From a virus, in IMG/VR virus record IMGVR_UViG_3300010368_000049, positions 1-32,564 of that record: a stretch of 32,564 nucleotides of DNA; one strand, 5' to 3'. Below the pieces are notes generated by a model that ran no database searches, was not told the origin of the DNA, and worked only from the letters and a program-made list of their open reading frames with translations. A program made the translations under genes and the position numbers. This document shows positions 20,536 through 27,548 of the stretch, one piece after another; the stretch's first letter is position 1; every line of letters starts with the position of its first letter.

Positions 20536-20771
20536 TGGCTAACAAAGATGAAATTAAAAAGGTAATCCTGGCTGTAGCCGGAAATCCTGAGAGTGGCGTT
20601 ATCGCTGAGTATGCGGATAAGTGGGCCGTTGCAATTGCCTCGCTTGATACTGATACTCCATACAACCCCAACGCCAAAGATGGTGATCGGGATGGTATGG
20701 TTCAGGACGGGACAGTTTTCGAACGTCCTGCAAAAGAGATCCGCGTAACCAAGCCAGTCGAAAAGCGGTAG
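20535..20771 (+). CDS. small Asp/Gly-rich head-region protein
   Basis: A 78-residue protein with an N-terminal helix (KDEIKKVILAVAG), a second helix (GVIAEYADKWAVAIA) and the phrase NAKDGDRDGMVQDGTVFERPA, a calcium-loop-like DGDRDG turn common in small phage head proteins. It starts in the TAATG overlap with the protease. Its function is not known to me; it may be a scaffold fragment or protease partner. It is the last gene before two hairpins. Confidence 0.65.
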   Translation: MANKDEIKKVILAVAGNPESGVIAEYADKWAVAIASLDTDTPYNPNAKDGDRDGMVQDGTVFERPAKEIRVTKPVEKR

Positions 20772-20784
20772 TTCATTCCGCTTT
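20762..20784 (+). other. hairpin across the stop codon
   Basis: AAAGCGG (20762-20768) pairs perfectly with CCGCTTT (20778-20784) over a 9-base loop that holds the TAG stop. No T-run follows, so it is more likely an mRNA-stability or 3'-end element than a full terminator. Confidence 0.5.
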
Positions 20785-20807
20785 AGCTGCCAAGCAGAAG
20801 GATCTCT

Positions 20808-20853
20808 CCCCTCCGGTGTTTCCCCCTTTCTTCCGGAGGGGTTTCCCTTTTCT
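20808..20853 (+). terminator. intrinsic terminator after the protease operon
   Basis: CCCCTCCGG (20808-20816) and CCGGAGGGG (20833-20841) form a perfect 9-bp GC-rich stem with a 16-base loop, followed by TTTCCCTTTTCT. It lies directly upstream of regulatory module C, so it insulates the small-gene island from the portal-protease transcript. Confidence 0.75.
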
Positions 20854-20945
20854 GTTACAAATCTGTTATCAAAAATGTTTACAAATAACCGTGCATTCAT
20901 TTCGAAATGGGGGATAATTATCTCAACACAACGAAGGGGATTCAA
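20854..20945 (+). promoter_or_regulatory. regulatory module, copy C
   Basis: GTTACAAA at 20854 and GTTATCAA at 20865 (11 bases apart), TTTCGAAA at 20900 (+46; within a 10-bp palindrome ATTTCGAAAT), GATAAT at 20913 (+59) and ATG at +92. These are the same offsets as copies A and B. The -35 candidate is CGTGCA (20890-20895) with a 17-base spacer. The flanking inverted repeat seen in A and B is degraded here. The ribosome site is GAAGGGGA. Confidence 0.72.
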
Positions 20946-21179
20946 ATGAACACAGCAACCAAGCAGCTAAACTCAGTAGTCAAGATCCTAGGCGACATGG
21001 CTTATGAAGAGATTTTCGTTTACGAGACTTCAAATGAGAACTGGATTGAGCTAAGGATTCAAGACAGCAACATTACATGTGTTGATGTATCGCTAATGTT
21101 TCCAAAGCTTCGTTACAAAGTAGCATTTGCAGACTACGACGAGACGATCCTGTCCGTAAGAGATGTACAAATTTCATAA
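20946..21179 (+). CDS. hypothetical protein of the module-C island
   Basis: A 77-residue alpha-beta protein (VVKILGDMAYEEIFVYE, NWIELRIQDSNITCVDVSL, LRYKVAFADYDETILSVRDV) starting behind module C with GAAGGGGA upstream. I recognise no family. It is first in a set of three small genes placed between prohead protease and capsid genes and bounded by terminators, so it is expressed apart from the late structural genes, probably early. A moron-type accessory protein is the best description. Confidence 0.65.
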   Translation: MNTATKQLNSVVKILGDMAYEEIFVYETSNENWIELRIQDSNITCVDVSLMFPKLRYKVAFADYDETILSVRDVQIS

Positions 21180-21206
21180 GTAAATCAAAATAAGAAAGGA
21201 AACAAA

Positions 21207-21380
21207 ATGTTTTCCAAAACAGCAACCGTTTACAAAGTAAGAATCCGAATCAAGGGACAGACCGTCGTTGGCGTTATCATCGAGGCAGACTCCGCAGCCG
21301 AGGCTACAAAGCTAGCTACCGAAGGCTACCCAAATTACCAATCAATCGCTAGCGTCTCACTCGTAAAAGCCATGAAGTAA
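21207..21380 (+). CDS. 57-residue alpha-beta protein
   Basis: A short frame from ATG 21207 (AAAGGA upstream) to TAA 21378-21380. The product reads strand (TVYKVRIRIKG), strand (VVGVIIEAD), helix (SAAEATKLATEG), YPNYQ, final strand (SIASVSLVKA). The AxSxxEAxxxAxxxxPxYQ core is repeated in the next gene, so the two are paralogues of a small beta-beta-alpha-beta family. Function unknown. Confidence 0.65.
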   Translation: MFSKTATVYKVRIRIKGQTVVGVIIEADSAAEATKLATEGYPNYQSIASVSLVKAMK

Positions 21381-21392
21381 CAAGGGTAGACA

Positions 21393-21536
21393 ATGCAAAC
21401 ATACATGATTTTCGGACACGTAAACTTTATAACTCATCACTTTAGCCTTCTTGCTAAATCGTGTGAAGAAGCTGCGGAAATAGCGCTAAAAACATTTCCT
21501 GGTTATCAACTAAGTGCGGTTTGTTTGATAGGCTAA
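21393..21536 (+). CDS. 47-residue alpha-beta protein, paralogue of the previous
   Basis: From ATG 21393 (AAGGG 6 bases upstream) to TAA 21534-21536. It keeps the layout of the gene before it: strand (YMIFGHVNF), strand (HHFSLLAKS), helix (CEEAAEIALKT), FPGYQ, final strand (LSAVCLIG). The chain is shorter at both ends. It is followed 10 bases later by a strong terminator, closing the island. Function unknown; tandem duplication is inferred from the shared pattern. Confidence 0.6.
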   Translation: MQTYMIFGHVNFITHHFSLLAKSCEEAAEIALKTFPGYQLSAVCLIG

Positions 21537-21546
21537 ATAACAAGTT

Positions 21547-21588
21547 TCCCGTCATTGATCTTCCCCCGGATCGGTGGCGGGATTTTTT
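21547..21588 (+). terminator. strong intrinsic terminator after the small-gene island
   Basis: Bases 21547-21560 pair with 21569-21582 in a 14-bp stem (three G-U pairs, no mismatch) over an 8-base loop, followed directly by TTTTTT (21583-21588). It ends the module-C transcript before the capsid gene. The 112 bases from here to the capsid start hold no gene; TAGTAAAAT near 21602 may be part of a capsid promoter, but no clear -35 is seen. Confidence 0.85.
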
Positions 21589-21700
21589 ATGCTTACATGC
21601 TCCTAGTAAAATGGATACAAACGAGTGTGAGTTAGCTCTATCGTTTTCCAGTTGAGCGTCAACGCCACTGATTCACGTAAACTAACTATTAGGAGACAAA

Positions 21701-22861
21701 TTGTCTGAGTTCATCAAGACTCAGCAGGAACTCCGCGCCAACCTGGTTTCTCAGATTCGAGAGACCATTGACTCAGCTGAGGCTGAGGGTCGTGGACTAG
21801 ACGCTGCTGAACTAGAGAAAATCGATCGCATTGAGGCGGACATCCGCAAGGCTGACGACTCGATCGATGTTGCAAACCGCTCTGAAGAGCGTAAGACTGA
21901 GGCATCCGTTGCCGCTAAGGGATTCATCCCATCCGTATCAGAAGAGCGTTCCGCTACTGAGATCCTTCGCACAATTGCTGAGACTCGTTCGGGCCACACC
22001 TTCGAGCGTCGCACCCTAGCACCAACTACTAACACCGTTCCCAAGTCCTTCTACGACGAAGTGTTCGATGTTGCTCGTTTGGTCGGTCCGATGCTAGATA
22101 CTTCGGAGATGATCAACACCGCTTCTGGCGAGGATCTCACCATTCCAACTCTTACTGCTTACAGCACCGCAGCTCTAACCGCTGCCGCTGGAACCGTTGG
22201 AGCTTCGGACCCGACTTACTCGAGCATTACGCTCGGAGCTTACAAGTATGGCTTCCTGATCCAGGCCGCTAATGAGCTTGTAACTGATGCAGGATTTGAC
22301 CTAGCGTCTCACCTTGCTCAGCAGGCAGGTAACGCAATCGGTTATGCTGTCAACTCAACTTTGACAAATGGCACCGGAACCGTTCAGCCGAACGGTATCG
22401 TCACCGCCGCTGGATCTGGCATCACCGGAGGCACTGGCGTTGCTGGCGGATTTACCGCTGACAACCTAATTGATCTTGCTTACACCAACATTGACGGTGC
22501 AGTTCGCCGCCTTCCAGGTGTTGGTTACATGGCCGCAGGTGCAACAATTGGTGCAATGCGCAAGCTCAAGGACACGGCTGGCAACTACCTTTACCAGGTG
22601 GGCGTCGGACAGCCTGATCAGTTTGCAGGCTTTAGCGTAACTGAGAACCCACACGTTCCAGGCGTTAGCACTGCTGCGAAGTCAGTCCTATTCGGACACC
22701 TTCCTTCATACAAGGTTCGCATGGCTGGTGGCCTTCAGGTTGCTTCGTCTCAGGACTTTGCATTCAACACTGATCTGACTACGTGGCGTTTCTTGATCCG
22801 TCTCGACGGAAACTTGACTCACTCCGGTCACGTCAACTACTTCAAGGGCGGCGCAAGCTAG
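21701..22861 (+). CDS. major capsid protein (HK97 fold)
   Basis: A 386-residue capsid protein from TTG 21701 with AGGAGA 4 bases upstream. Residues 1 to about 90 are helical and charged (QQELRANLVSQIRETIDSAEAEG...), the delta domain that acts as internal scaffold and is removed by the protease. The body has the HK97 marks: an E-loop region (TNTVPKSFYDEVFDVARLVGPM), LTIPTLTAYSTA, GAYKYGFLIQAANELVTDAG and a late P-domain with LFGHLPSYKVRMAGGL. Its codons look more biased than its neighbours, as expected for the most abundant virion protein. Isolated by terminators on both sides. Confidence 0.95.
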   Translation: MSEFIKTQQELRANLVSQIRETIDSAEAEGRGLDAAELEKIDRIEADIRKADDSIDVANRSEERKTEASVAAKGFIPSVSEERSATEILRTIAETRSGHTFERRTLAPTTNTVPKSFYDEVFDVARLVGPMLDTSEMINTASGEDLTIPTLTAYSTAALTAAAGTVGASDPTYSSITLGAYKYGFLIQAANELVTDAGFDLASHLAQQAGNAIGYAVNSTLTNGTGTVQPNGIVTAAGSGITGGTGVAGGFTADNLIDLAYTNIDGAVRRLPGVGYMAAGATIGAMRKLKDTAGNYLYQVGVGQPDQFAGFSVTENPHVPGVSTAAKSVLFGHLPSYKVRMAGGLQVASSQDFAFNTDLTTWRFLIRLDGNLTHSGHVNYFKGGAS

Positions 22862-22875
22862 TCCTTGATTCAGCT

Positions 22876-22920
22876 GAGAGGTCGCTCGTTCTGTAGGTTA
22901 CGAGCGGCCTCTCTTTTTTT
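22876..22920 (+). terminator. strong intrinsic terminator after the capsid gene
   Basis: GAGAGGTCGCTCG (22876-22888) pairs with CGAGCGGCCTCTC (22901-22913), 13 bp with a single G-U pair, over a 12-base loop and followed by seven T. It ends the capsid transcript and separates it from the glycosyltransferase cassette. Confidence 0.9.
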
Positions 22921-22926
22921 ACTTAG

Positions 22927-22938
22927 TATTATTGATTT
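22927..22938 (+). promoter_or_regulatory. leaderless promoter of the glycosyltransferase cassette
   Basis: TATTAT (22927-22932) lies six bases before ATG 22939 with no ribosome site between, the leaderless actinobacterial arrangement. It follows directly on the capsid terminator, so the cassette most likely has its own start of transcription. Confidence 0.55.
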
Positions 22939-24114
22939 ATGACAACCTACAAAGCAGCATTTTCAATAGCATCAAACTCACCAGGAACTCCGACTGGTTA
23001 CGGAGTGCAAGCGATGTTGCTTGCTGAGCGTCTGAAACGCGATGGCTATGACGTGGCAGCCTTATCTAATTACGGCCTTGAGGGTAATACATCTACGATC
23101 CAAACAAATCATGGCGAAATAAAGCACTATCCAAAGGGTTTGAGTTTATACTCCGGCGATGTGCTGAAGCCTTGGCACAAAGACTTTTTAGGCGATCGCG
23201 AAATACCTAATGCAGTCATTACTTTGTATGACGCGTGGGTTTACACAAATGATCCAGGTTTAGAGGATCTCAATTTTTGGTCGTGGACTCCGGTGGATCA
23301 CATAAGCGTTCCACCTAAGGTTTTGCAGTGGGCAAAAAAGCCCAACGTAAAAACTATCGCTATGAGTCCTTTTGGTCAGCGGCAATTTGAAAGTCATGGC
23401 GTTGACTCAGTTTACATCCCACATGGAGTTGACACAAAGGTTTTTCGACCGACTAGAACCATCGGCGGCATAAACGCACGCGAATACATGGGCATTTCCG
23501 AAGATGCATTTTTAGTTGGCATGATTGCAGCAAATAAGGCCAATGGATCTATTCATCGAAAAGCGTTTGCCGAGAATCTGCTTGCGTTTTCGGTTTTCCA
23601 AAAAGAGCACCCAGACTCGTATCTCTACATTCACGCTGAACCCTCGAAGGGATTTGGTGGCTTTCACCTAACTAATTTGATCCAGGCTGCAGGTATTCCA
23701 AAAGATCGCATTTTATTTGCTGATCCTTTGCAACTTAGGATTGGTTACCCGGCCGAGGACATGGCTGGTATTTACTCAACACTTGATGTTTTGCTTCACG
23801 CTTCTTACGGCGAAGGATTTGGAGTTCCGGCTATCGAGGCTCAAGCTTGTGGGACTCGCGTTATCGGATCAGACTGGGCAGCAACTCCAGATTTGCTTGG
23901 AGACGATTCATGGACAGTCCAGGGACAACCGTTTTGGGATGAGGGCCAAACGGCGTTTTTCATGATTCCGCTAATTCCATCACTTGTGCAAGCCTTAAAA
24001 TTAGCTAATGAAAATCGTGGTCACTCTGTTAAGTGTGTTGACTTTGCAAGTCAATTTGATGCTGATCGAGTATACGAAAATTATTGGCAGCCGTTTCTAA
24101 AAGCTCAACTATGA
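22939..24114 (+). CDS. GT4-family glycosyltransferase (GT-B fold)
   Basis: A 391-residue glycosyltransferase. The N-terminal domain has the glycine-rich acceptor loop (SPGTPTGYGVQAMLLAERL); the C-terminal domain carries IPHGVD (160-165), VGMIAANKANGSIHRK (donor-site basic residues) and the retaining-GT signature E292-x7-E300 in GEGFGVPAIEAQACG. It moves a sugar from a nucleotide donor to an unknown acceptor in the cytoplasm; no membrane anchor is seen. It heads a three-gene cassette with a second glycosyltransferase and a cytidylyltransferase, lying between capsid and connector genes. Capsid, cell-wall or DNA glycosylation are all possible. Confidence 0.88.
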   Translation: MTTYKAAFSIASNSPGTPTGYGVQAMLLAERLKRDGYDVAALSNYGLEGNTSTIQTNHGEIKHYPKGLSLYSGDVLKPWHKDFLGDREIPNAVITLYDAWVYTNDPGLEDLNFWSWTPVDHISVPPKVLQWAKKPNVKTIAMSPFGQRQFESHGVDSVYIPHGVDTKVFRPTRTIGGINAREYMGISEDAFLVGMIAANKANGSIHRKAFAENLLAFSVFQKEHPDSYLYIHAEPSKGFGGFHLTNLIQAAGIPKDRILFADPLQLRIGYPAEDMAGIYSTLDVLLHASYGEGFGVPAIEAQACGTRVIGSDWAATPDLLGDDSWTVQGQPFWDEGQTAFFMIPLIPSLVQALKLANENRGHSVKCVDFASQFDADRVYENYWQPFLKAQL

Positions 24115-24758
24115 TCCCGGTTCTTGGCTTTGCGACGCTTTCTAAATTTGAGATGGCACAGCGACTTCTTGATTCGATCGATTATCCTGTAGATAATCTT
24201 GTAATAGTTGACAACTCTGGCAAGCGGAAGTTCAAACCGCAAGTAAATAATTTCGTAAAAAATACTTGGCTAATACAAGTTCCGTATGGACTTGGTGCAA
24301 ATGGAGCTTGGAATTTGATTATCAAAGCTACACCTCACGCACCTTATTGGGTTTTACCAAATGACGATTCTTGGTTCGGCCCAGGATCATTGCAAGCAAT
24401 CGCAGAAGAAGTAAATACTGATGCATTCAATTTTGTAGATGTTCAACCACGTTGGTCGTGCGTAATTCCGACAGAGGGCAGCGTTGAAAAAGCGGGGCTT
24501 TGGGACGAAGCATTCCACCCAATTTACTTTGATGACGATGATTACGAGTGGCGTATGCGAGAACTTGGCGTTAGTTTTCATGACATCCCCGCGAAAGTTT
24601 ATCATGACAATTCATCAACGCTAAAATCAGGATACCAAGATAAAAACACATTTACCTTTAGGCGGAATCAAAGTTTGCTTGTCCATAAACGAACAAATGA
24701 AAATTTGAACGTGCAGGGTTGGTCGCTGCGGGTTAGAAGGGAAAACTCATGGGACTAA
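24111..24758 (+). CDS. GT2-like glycosyltransferase (GT-A fold)
   Basis: A 215-residue protein from the ATGA overlap at 24111. It begins like a GT-A enzyme (PVLGFATLSKFEMAQRLLDSI, then NLVIVDNSG), has the metal-binding NDD at residues 84-86 (WVLPNDDSW), and an acidic YFDDDDYEWRMRELG segment like the catalytic-base region of GT2 enzymes. It is shorter than many GT2 proteins and lacks any membrane segment. It likely adds a second sugar after the GT4 enzyme, or acts on a different acceptor. It overlaps the cytidylyltransferase start by 10 bases. Confidence 0.78.
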   Translation: MIPVLGFATLSKFEMAQRLLDSIDYPVDNLVIVDNSGKRKFKPQVNNFVKNTWLIQVPYGLGANGAWNLIIKATPHAPYWVLPNDDSWFGPGSLQAIAEEVNTDAFNFVDVQPRWSCVIPTEGSVEKAGLWDEAFHPIYFDDDDYEWRMRELGVSFHDIPAKVYHDNSSTLKSGYQDKNTFTFRRNQSLLVHKRTNENLNVQGWSLRVRRENSWD

Positions 24759-25171
24759 ACGTTTACACTGGCGGAACATTTGATCTTTTCCACAGCGGGC
24801 ATGTTAACTTTCTAAAAAAATGCTCGCAAGTTGGATTCGTAACTGTTGCGCTAAATACTGACGAGTTTATTGCAGACTATAAAGGCCGGTCTCCCGTTAT
24901 GAGCTTTGAGCAAAGAAAAGCAGTTCTTGAAGCGTGCATTTATGTCGACAATGTTATTGCAAACAAGGGCGGAGCAGATAGCAAGCCTTCAATCCTTGAG
25001 GTTAATCCAGACATAATCATTATTGGATCAGATTGGGCTCGCAAAGATTATTATAAGCAAATGCAATTTGATCAAGACTGGTTGGATCAGCACGGTTATG
25101 GACTCGCTTACATTCCATACACCAGTGAAATTTCTACTACGATCCTCAAACAACGGATCAGAATAGAATAG
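24749..25171 (+). CDS. TagD-like cytidylyltransferase
   Basis: A 140-residue nucleotidyltransferase of the glycerol-3-phosphate cytidylyltransferase group. Residues 8-18 (GGTFDLFHSGH) contain the HxGH signature, GSDWA follows near residue 93, and SEISTTILKQRI matches the RTxGISTT closing motif with a changed start. It activates a small phosphate (glycerol-3-phosphate in TagD; heptose or ethanolamine phosphate in relatives) with CTP or ATP. With two glycosyltransferases it suggests that a CDP-linked group is made for a surface or virion modification. AGAAGGG is its ribosome site. Confidence 0.88.
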   Translation: MGLNVYTGGTFDLFHSGHVNFLKKCSQVGFVTVALNTDEFIADYKGRSPVMSFEQRKAVLEACIYVDNVIANKGGADSKPSILEVNPDIIIIGSDWARKDYYKQMQFDQDWLDQHGYGLAYIPYTSEISTTILKQRIRIE

Positions 25172-25175
25172 TCTT
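25164..25175 (+). promoter_or_regulatory. leaderless promoter of the head-tail/tail operon
   Basis: TAGAAT (25164-25169) is six bases before ATG 25176, and there is no Shine-Dalgarno. The box overlaps the stop codon of the cytidylyltransferase. It would restart the late structural genes after the inserted cassette. Confidence 0.45.
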
Positions 25176-25769
25176 ATGGCTATTACTAATGGTTACGCAA
25201 CCCTAGCCCAAATCAAAGCATCTCTTAGGATCACGGACAACGTTGATGATGCTTTATTGGAACTAGCTGTTGAAACTGCTTCACGAGAAATTGATGGCGT
25301 TTGCGAGCGTCAGTTTTATCAAACTTCAACAACTCGAGTTTATACTCCACGCGATTCATACATTACTGAAATTGATGATCTTGTTTCTCTCACAACTCTC
25401 AAAACGAGTTCAGCTGCCGATGGTGTTTTTGATGTTACTTGGACTTCCAACGATTACCAACTCGAACCACTAAATGGCCTGGCCGGAGGCATTGCAACTC
25501 CTCAAAACATTATTCGTGCCGTCGGCGATTACACTTTTACTCTTGACGGTGGTGAGGCAACGGTGCAAGTAACTGGAGTGTTTGGATTTGCATCTGCGCC
25601 AACAGCAATAAAACAAGCAACTATTCTTTTAGGATCAAGAATCTTCAAGCGCAATGACGCGCCTTTAGGAGTTACGGGATTTGGAGATCTTGGAGTGATC
25701 CGTGTAGGCAAGATCGATCCTGACGTTGAAGCAATGATTATGCCGTGGAAGCGGATGAGATTCGCATGA
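25176..25769 (+). CDS. head-tail connector (gp6-like)
   Basis: A 197-residue adaptor of the Phage_connect_1/HK97 gp6 type, which forms the ring below the portal. It has the family's opening (YATLAQIKASLRITDNVDDALLELAVETASREIDGVCERQFYQ) with two helices, then beta-rich middle (LVSLTTLKTSS, WTSNDYQLEP), and AIKQATILLGSRIFKRNDAPLGV near the end. It is the first gene of the connector and tail operon. It overlaps the next gene at ATGA. Confidence 0.85.
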   Translation: MAITNGYATLAQIKASLRITDNVDDALLELAVETASREIDGVCERQFYQTSTTRVYTPRDSYITEIDDLVSLTTLKTSSAADGVFDVTWTSNDYQLEPLNGLAGGIATPQNIIRAVGDYTFTLDGGEATVQVTGVFGFASAPTAIKQATILLGSRIFKRNDAPLGVTGFGDLGVIRVGKIDPDVEAMIMPWKRMRFA

Positions 25770-26170
25770 GTATAACGGATCTCAGAAATGGCCTTGCAAC
25801 AAACCTGGCAACTATCTCAGGACTAAGGACTGCGGCTGAAGTTCCGGATAATCCATCGCCACCAATAGCAGTAGTTCAATTGCAGAGTGTCAATTATGAC
25901 GGCGCATTTCAGCAAGGAATGACGACATACAACTTTTTAGTTTCAGTAATTGTTGGTCGGGTTGCTGAGCGAGAAGCTCAAAGGCGACTTGACGCATACG
26001 CATCCTCTTCAGGATCTGAATCGATCAAACTTGCTGCACAATCGGACCGGACTTTGGGAGGCAACGCTTTTGATGTTCGTGTCTCTGAGATGAGCAACAT
26101 CGGTGCGGTATTATTAGGTGAGGCAACTTACCTTGCGGCGGATTTCGTCGTAACCGTTTACGCTAACTAA
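25766..26170 (+). CDS. tail terminator / tail-completion protein
   Basis: A 134-residue protein: an N-terminal helix (ITDLRNGLATNLATI), then strands with PPIAVVQLQSVNYDGAFQQGMTTYNFLVSVIVGRV and the helix EREAQRRLDAYAS, ending in YLAADFVVTVYAN. This is the alpha-beta layout of gpU/gp17-type tail terminators, which cap the tail tube. Its place just before the tail-tube gene agrees. No separate head-closure gene is seen between connector and this one. Confidence 0.68.
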   Translation: MSITDLRNGLATNLATISGLRTAAEVPDNPSPPIAVVQLQSVNYDGAFQQGMTTYNFLVSVIVGRVAEREAQRRLDAYASSSGSESIKLAAQSDRTLGGNAFDVRVSEMSNIGAVLLGEATYLAADFVVTVYAN

Positions 26171-26184
26171 CAAGGAGAAACATC

Positions 26185-26595
26185 GTGGGCAAATTCGTCG
26201 CCACCGACTACGCCATCAGTATCAATGGCACCGACTTCAGCGCAAGCTTGGCATCAGCTACACTCGACATTACTGTCGAAGAGCAGGACACCACGCCGTT
26301 CGGAGCAACCGCTAGAACTCGCATTGGCGGGCTTCAGGACGGATCACTTTCATTGGACTTCCACCAGGATTTCGGAGCATCTTCTGTAGATGCAACCCTT
26401 TTCCCACTTCTCGGAACCAATGCAACCGTTGTGATTGTTCCAACTTCAGGAACAGTTTCAGCAACAAATCCGAGCTACACGTTCACCGCGCTATGCACCC
26501 AGTATCAGCCCTTCGCTTCTAGCGTCGGCGACCTCGCAACGCTATCTGTGTCCTGGCCCGTAACTGGCGCCGTAACCCGTGGCACCGGAGCCTAA
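26185..26595 (+). CDS. major tail (tube) protein
   Basis: A 136-residue beta-rich protein from GTG 26185 with a strong AAGGAGA ribosome site. It reads like a tail-tube subunit: repeated strands, SLASATLDITVEEQDTTPFGA, GGLQDGSLSLDFHQDF, and the end WPVTGAVTRGTG, a closing common in small actinobacteriophage tube proteins. Its codons, like those of the capsid gene, are more biased than its neighbours', fitting high expression. It is followed by tail chaperone genes and the tape measure. Confidence 0.85.
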   Translation: MGKFVATDYAISINGTDFSASLASATLDITVEEQDTTPFGATARTRIGGLQDGSLSLDFHQDFGASSVDATLFPLLGTNATVVIVPTSGTVSATNPSYTFTALCTQYQPFASSVGDLATLSVSWPVTGAVTRGTGA

Positions 26596-26604
26596 GGAAA
26601 ATAA

Positions 26605-26850
26605 ATGATCAACCTACAAATTACCTACACAGACGGTTCGACAAAGCAGGTTGTGGCAGGTGCTCCTGACATTGTTGCTTTCGAGTCAAAGTTCGATCTC
26701 AGTATCGCTCGACTTGAAAAAGACTTTCGTCTAACGCACCTGTTCTTCCTGGCTTGGAATGCAGAAAAGCGTGCCAAGAATACAGCCGATGATTTTGAGA
26801 ACTGGCTTGAAAGCGTTGAACTAGTTGAGGCTGGCGAACAAAAAAAATAG
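26605..26850 (+). CDS. tail assembly chaperone, short form (G)
   Basis: An 81-residue protein (GAPDIVAFESKFDLSIARLEKDFRLTHLFFLAW..., with WLESVELVEAG near the end) ending at TAG directly after a run of eight A. Position between tube and tape measure, and the helical acidic character, mark it as the lambda gpG counterpart that coats the tape measure during tail assembly. Most ribosomes should end here; a fraction shifts to the -1 frame to make the longer form. Confidence 0.85.
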   Translation: MINLQITYTDGSTKQVVAGAPDIVAFESKFDLSIARLEKDFRLTHLFFLAWNAEKRAKNTADDFENWLESVELVEAGEQKK

Positions 26851-27011
26851 TTGGTCTCGGCGACGATTCTGAACATTGGCGCATAGCCTGGATCGCGTGT
26901 GAGACTGGCATTTCACCATTGGATCTTTTGGAGCTCGAACCTAGAATGCTTTGGACACTTGGCCGTTACCTTGAGGCTAAGATCCAAAAGCAATCGCAGC
27001 GTAAACGGTAA
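26605..27011 (+). CDS. tail assembly chaperone, frameshifted long form (GT)
   Basis: The -1 frame after the A run continues from 26847 to TAA 27009-27011 and adds 54 residues, including ISPLDLLELEPRMLWTLGRYLEAK (read in parts), a typical T-domain sequence. No start codon with a ribosome site serves this second part alone. The full product is 135 residues: 81 from the 0 frame, then 54 from the -1 frame. The T part binds the tail-tube subunit and the G part the tape measure, as in lambda gpGT. Confidence 0.82.
26841..26847 (+). other. -1 ribosomal frameshift site
   Basis: A AAA AAA, in phase with the 0 frame (CAA AAA AAA TAG), is the canonical slippery heptamer followed by the stop codon. A full run of eight A spans 26840-26847. 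I see no strong pseudoknot within 60 bases downstream, so the stop codon itself may stimulate the slip. Confidence 0.82.
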
Positions 27012-27035
27012 AATAGGTTTCGAAGGAGCTAGCGA

Positions 27036-27548
27036 ATGATCACACCACAAGTTGATGCTGAAGGCATTCGCAGCGCAATCAAGGAACTCAAAGCTCTTGA
27101 TACTAACTTGCTCAAAGAGTTGCGCAAGGATCTCAGAACTAAAATAAGCCCGCTCGCTAAGCAAATCGCTAATGATGTTCCAATTGATCCACCCCTGTCT
27201 GGGTTTGCCCGACAAAGTAGTTTTGGTTGGGGACCAGTTAGGCCAACTGTTAGCTTCACTCCAGGCCGATCCAGAAAAACCGGAGATCACTTAGTTGCGA
27301 TCCGTATTGCGCCGCCTAAAGGCACGCGCGGATTATACGTTGCAGAAATCGCGGGATCTCGATCACGGGGCAAAAATGCGCGTGGCCAAGCAATGATCCG
27401 AAACCTGAACGAGAAGCGAGCCATGAAAGGCAAAGGCGGCCGCTTTGCTTATACAAAGTTTAGGTTGCTAAGGCCTGACGCTATGAGGCTCGCAACGGTA
27501 ATTGTAAATCAAACCCTTGCCAAGATCAATAAGAGATTGGATTTCTAA
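27036..27548 (+). CDS. HK97 gp10-like neck protein
   Basis: A 170-residue protein with an N-terminal helical pair (AEGIRSAIKELKALDTNLLKELRKDLRTKI), a Pro/Gly/Arg-rich middle (GWGPVRPTVSFTPGRSRKTGDH) and strands with GLYVAEIAGSRSRGKNARGQ. It is very basic. This matches HK97 gp10-family neck or tail-completion proteins. In most phages such a gene is before the tail-tube gene; here it sits between the chaperones and the tape measure, an unusual order. AAGGAG is its ribosome site; it shares TAATG with the tape measure gene. Confidence 0.62.
   Translation: MITPQVDAEGIRSAIKELKALDTNLLKELRKDLRTKISPLAKQIANDVPIDPPLSGFARQSSFGWGPVRPTVSFTPGRSRKTGDHLVAIRIAPPKGTRGLYVAEIAGSRSRGKNARGQAMIRNLNEKRAMKGKGGRFAYTKFRLLRPDAMRLATVIVNQTLAKINKRLDF

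Noticed and set aside
20762-20784. Stop-codon hairpin as a complete terminator
   Set aside because: The stem is good but no T-run follows; the terminator proper is the 9-bp stem at 20808-20841.
24084-24110. Earlier start for the GT2-like gene inside the GT4 gene
   Set aside because: The ATGA overlap at 24111 starts exactly at the first beta strand of the GT-A fold; the earlier residues match nothing.
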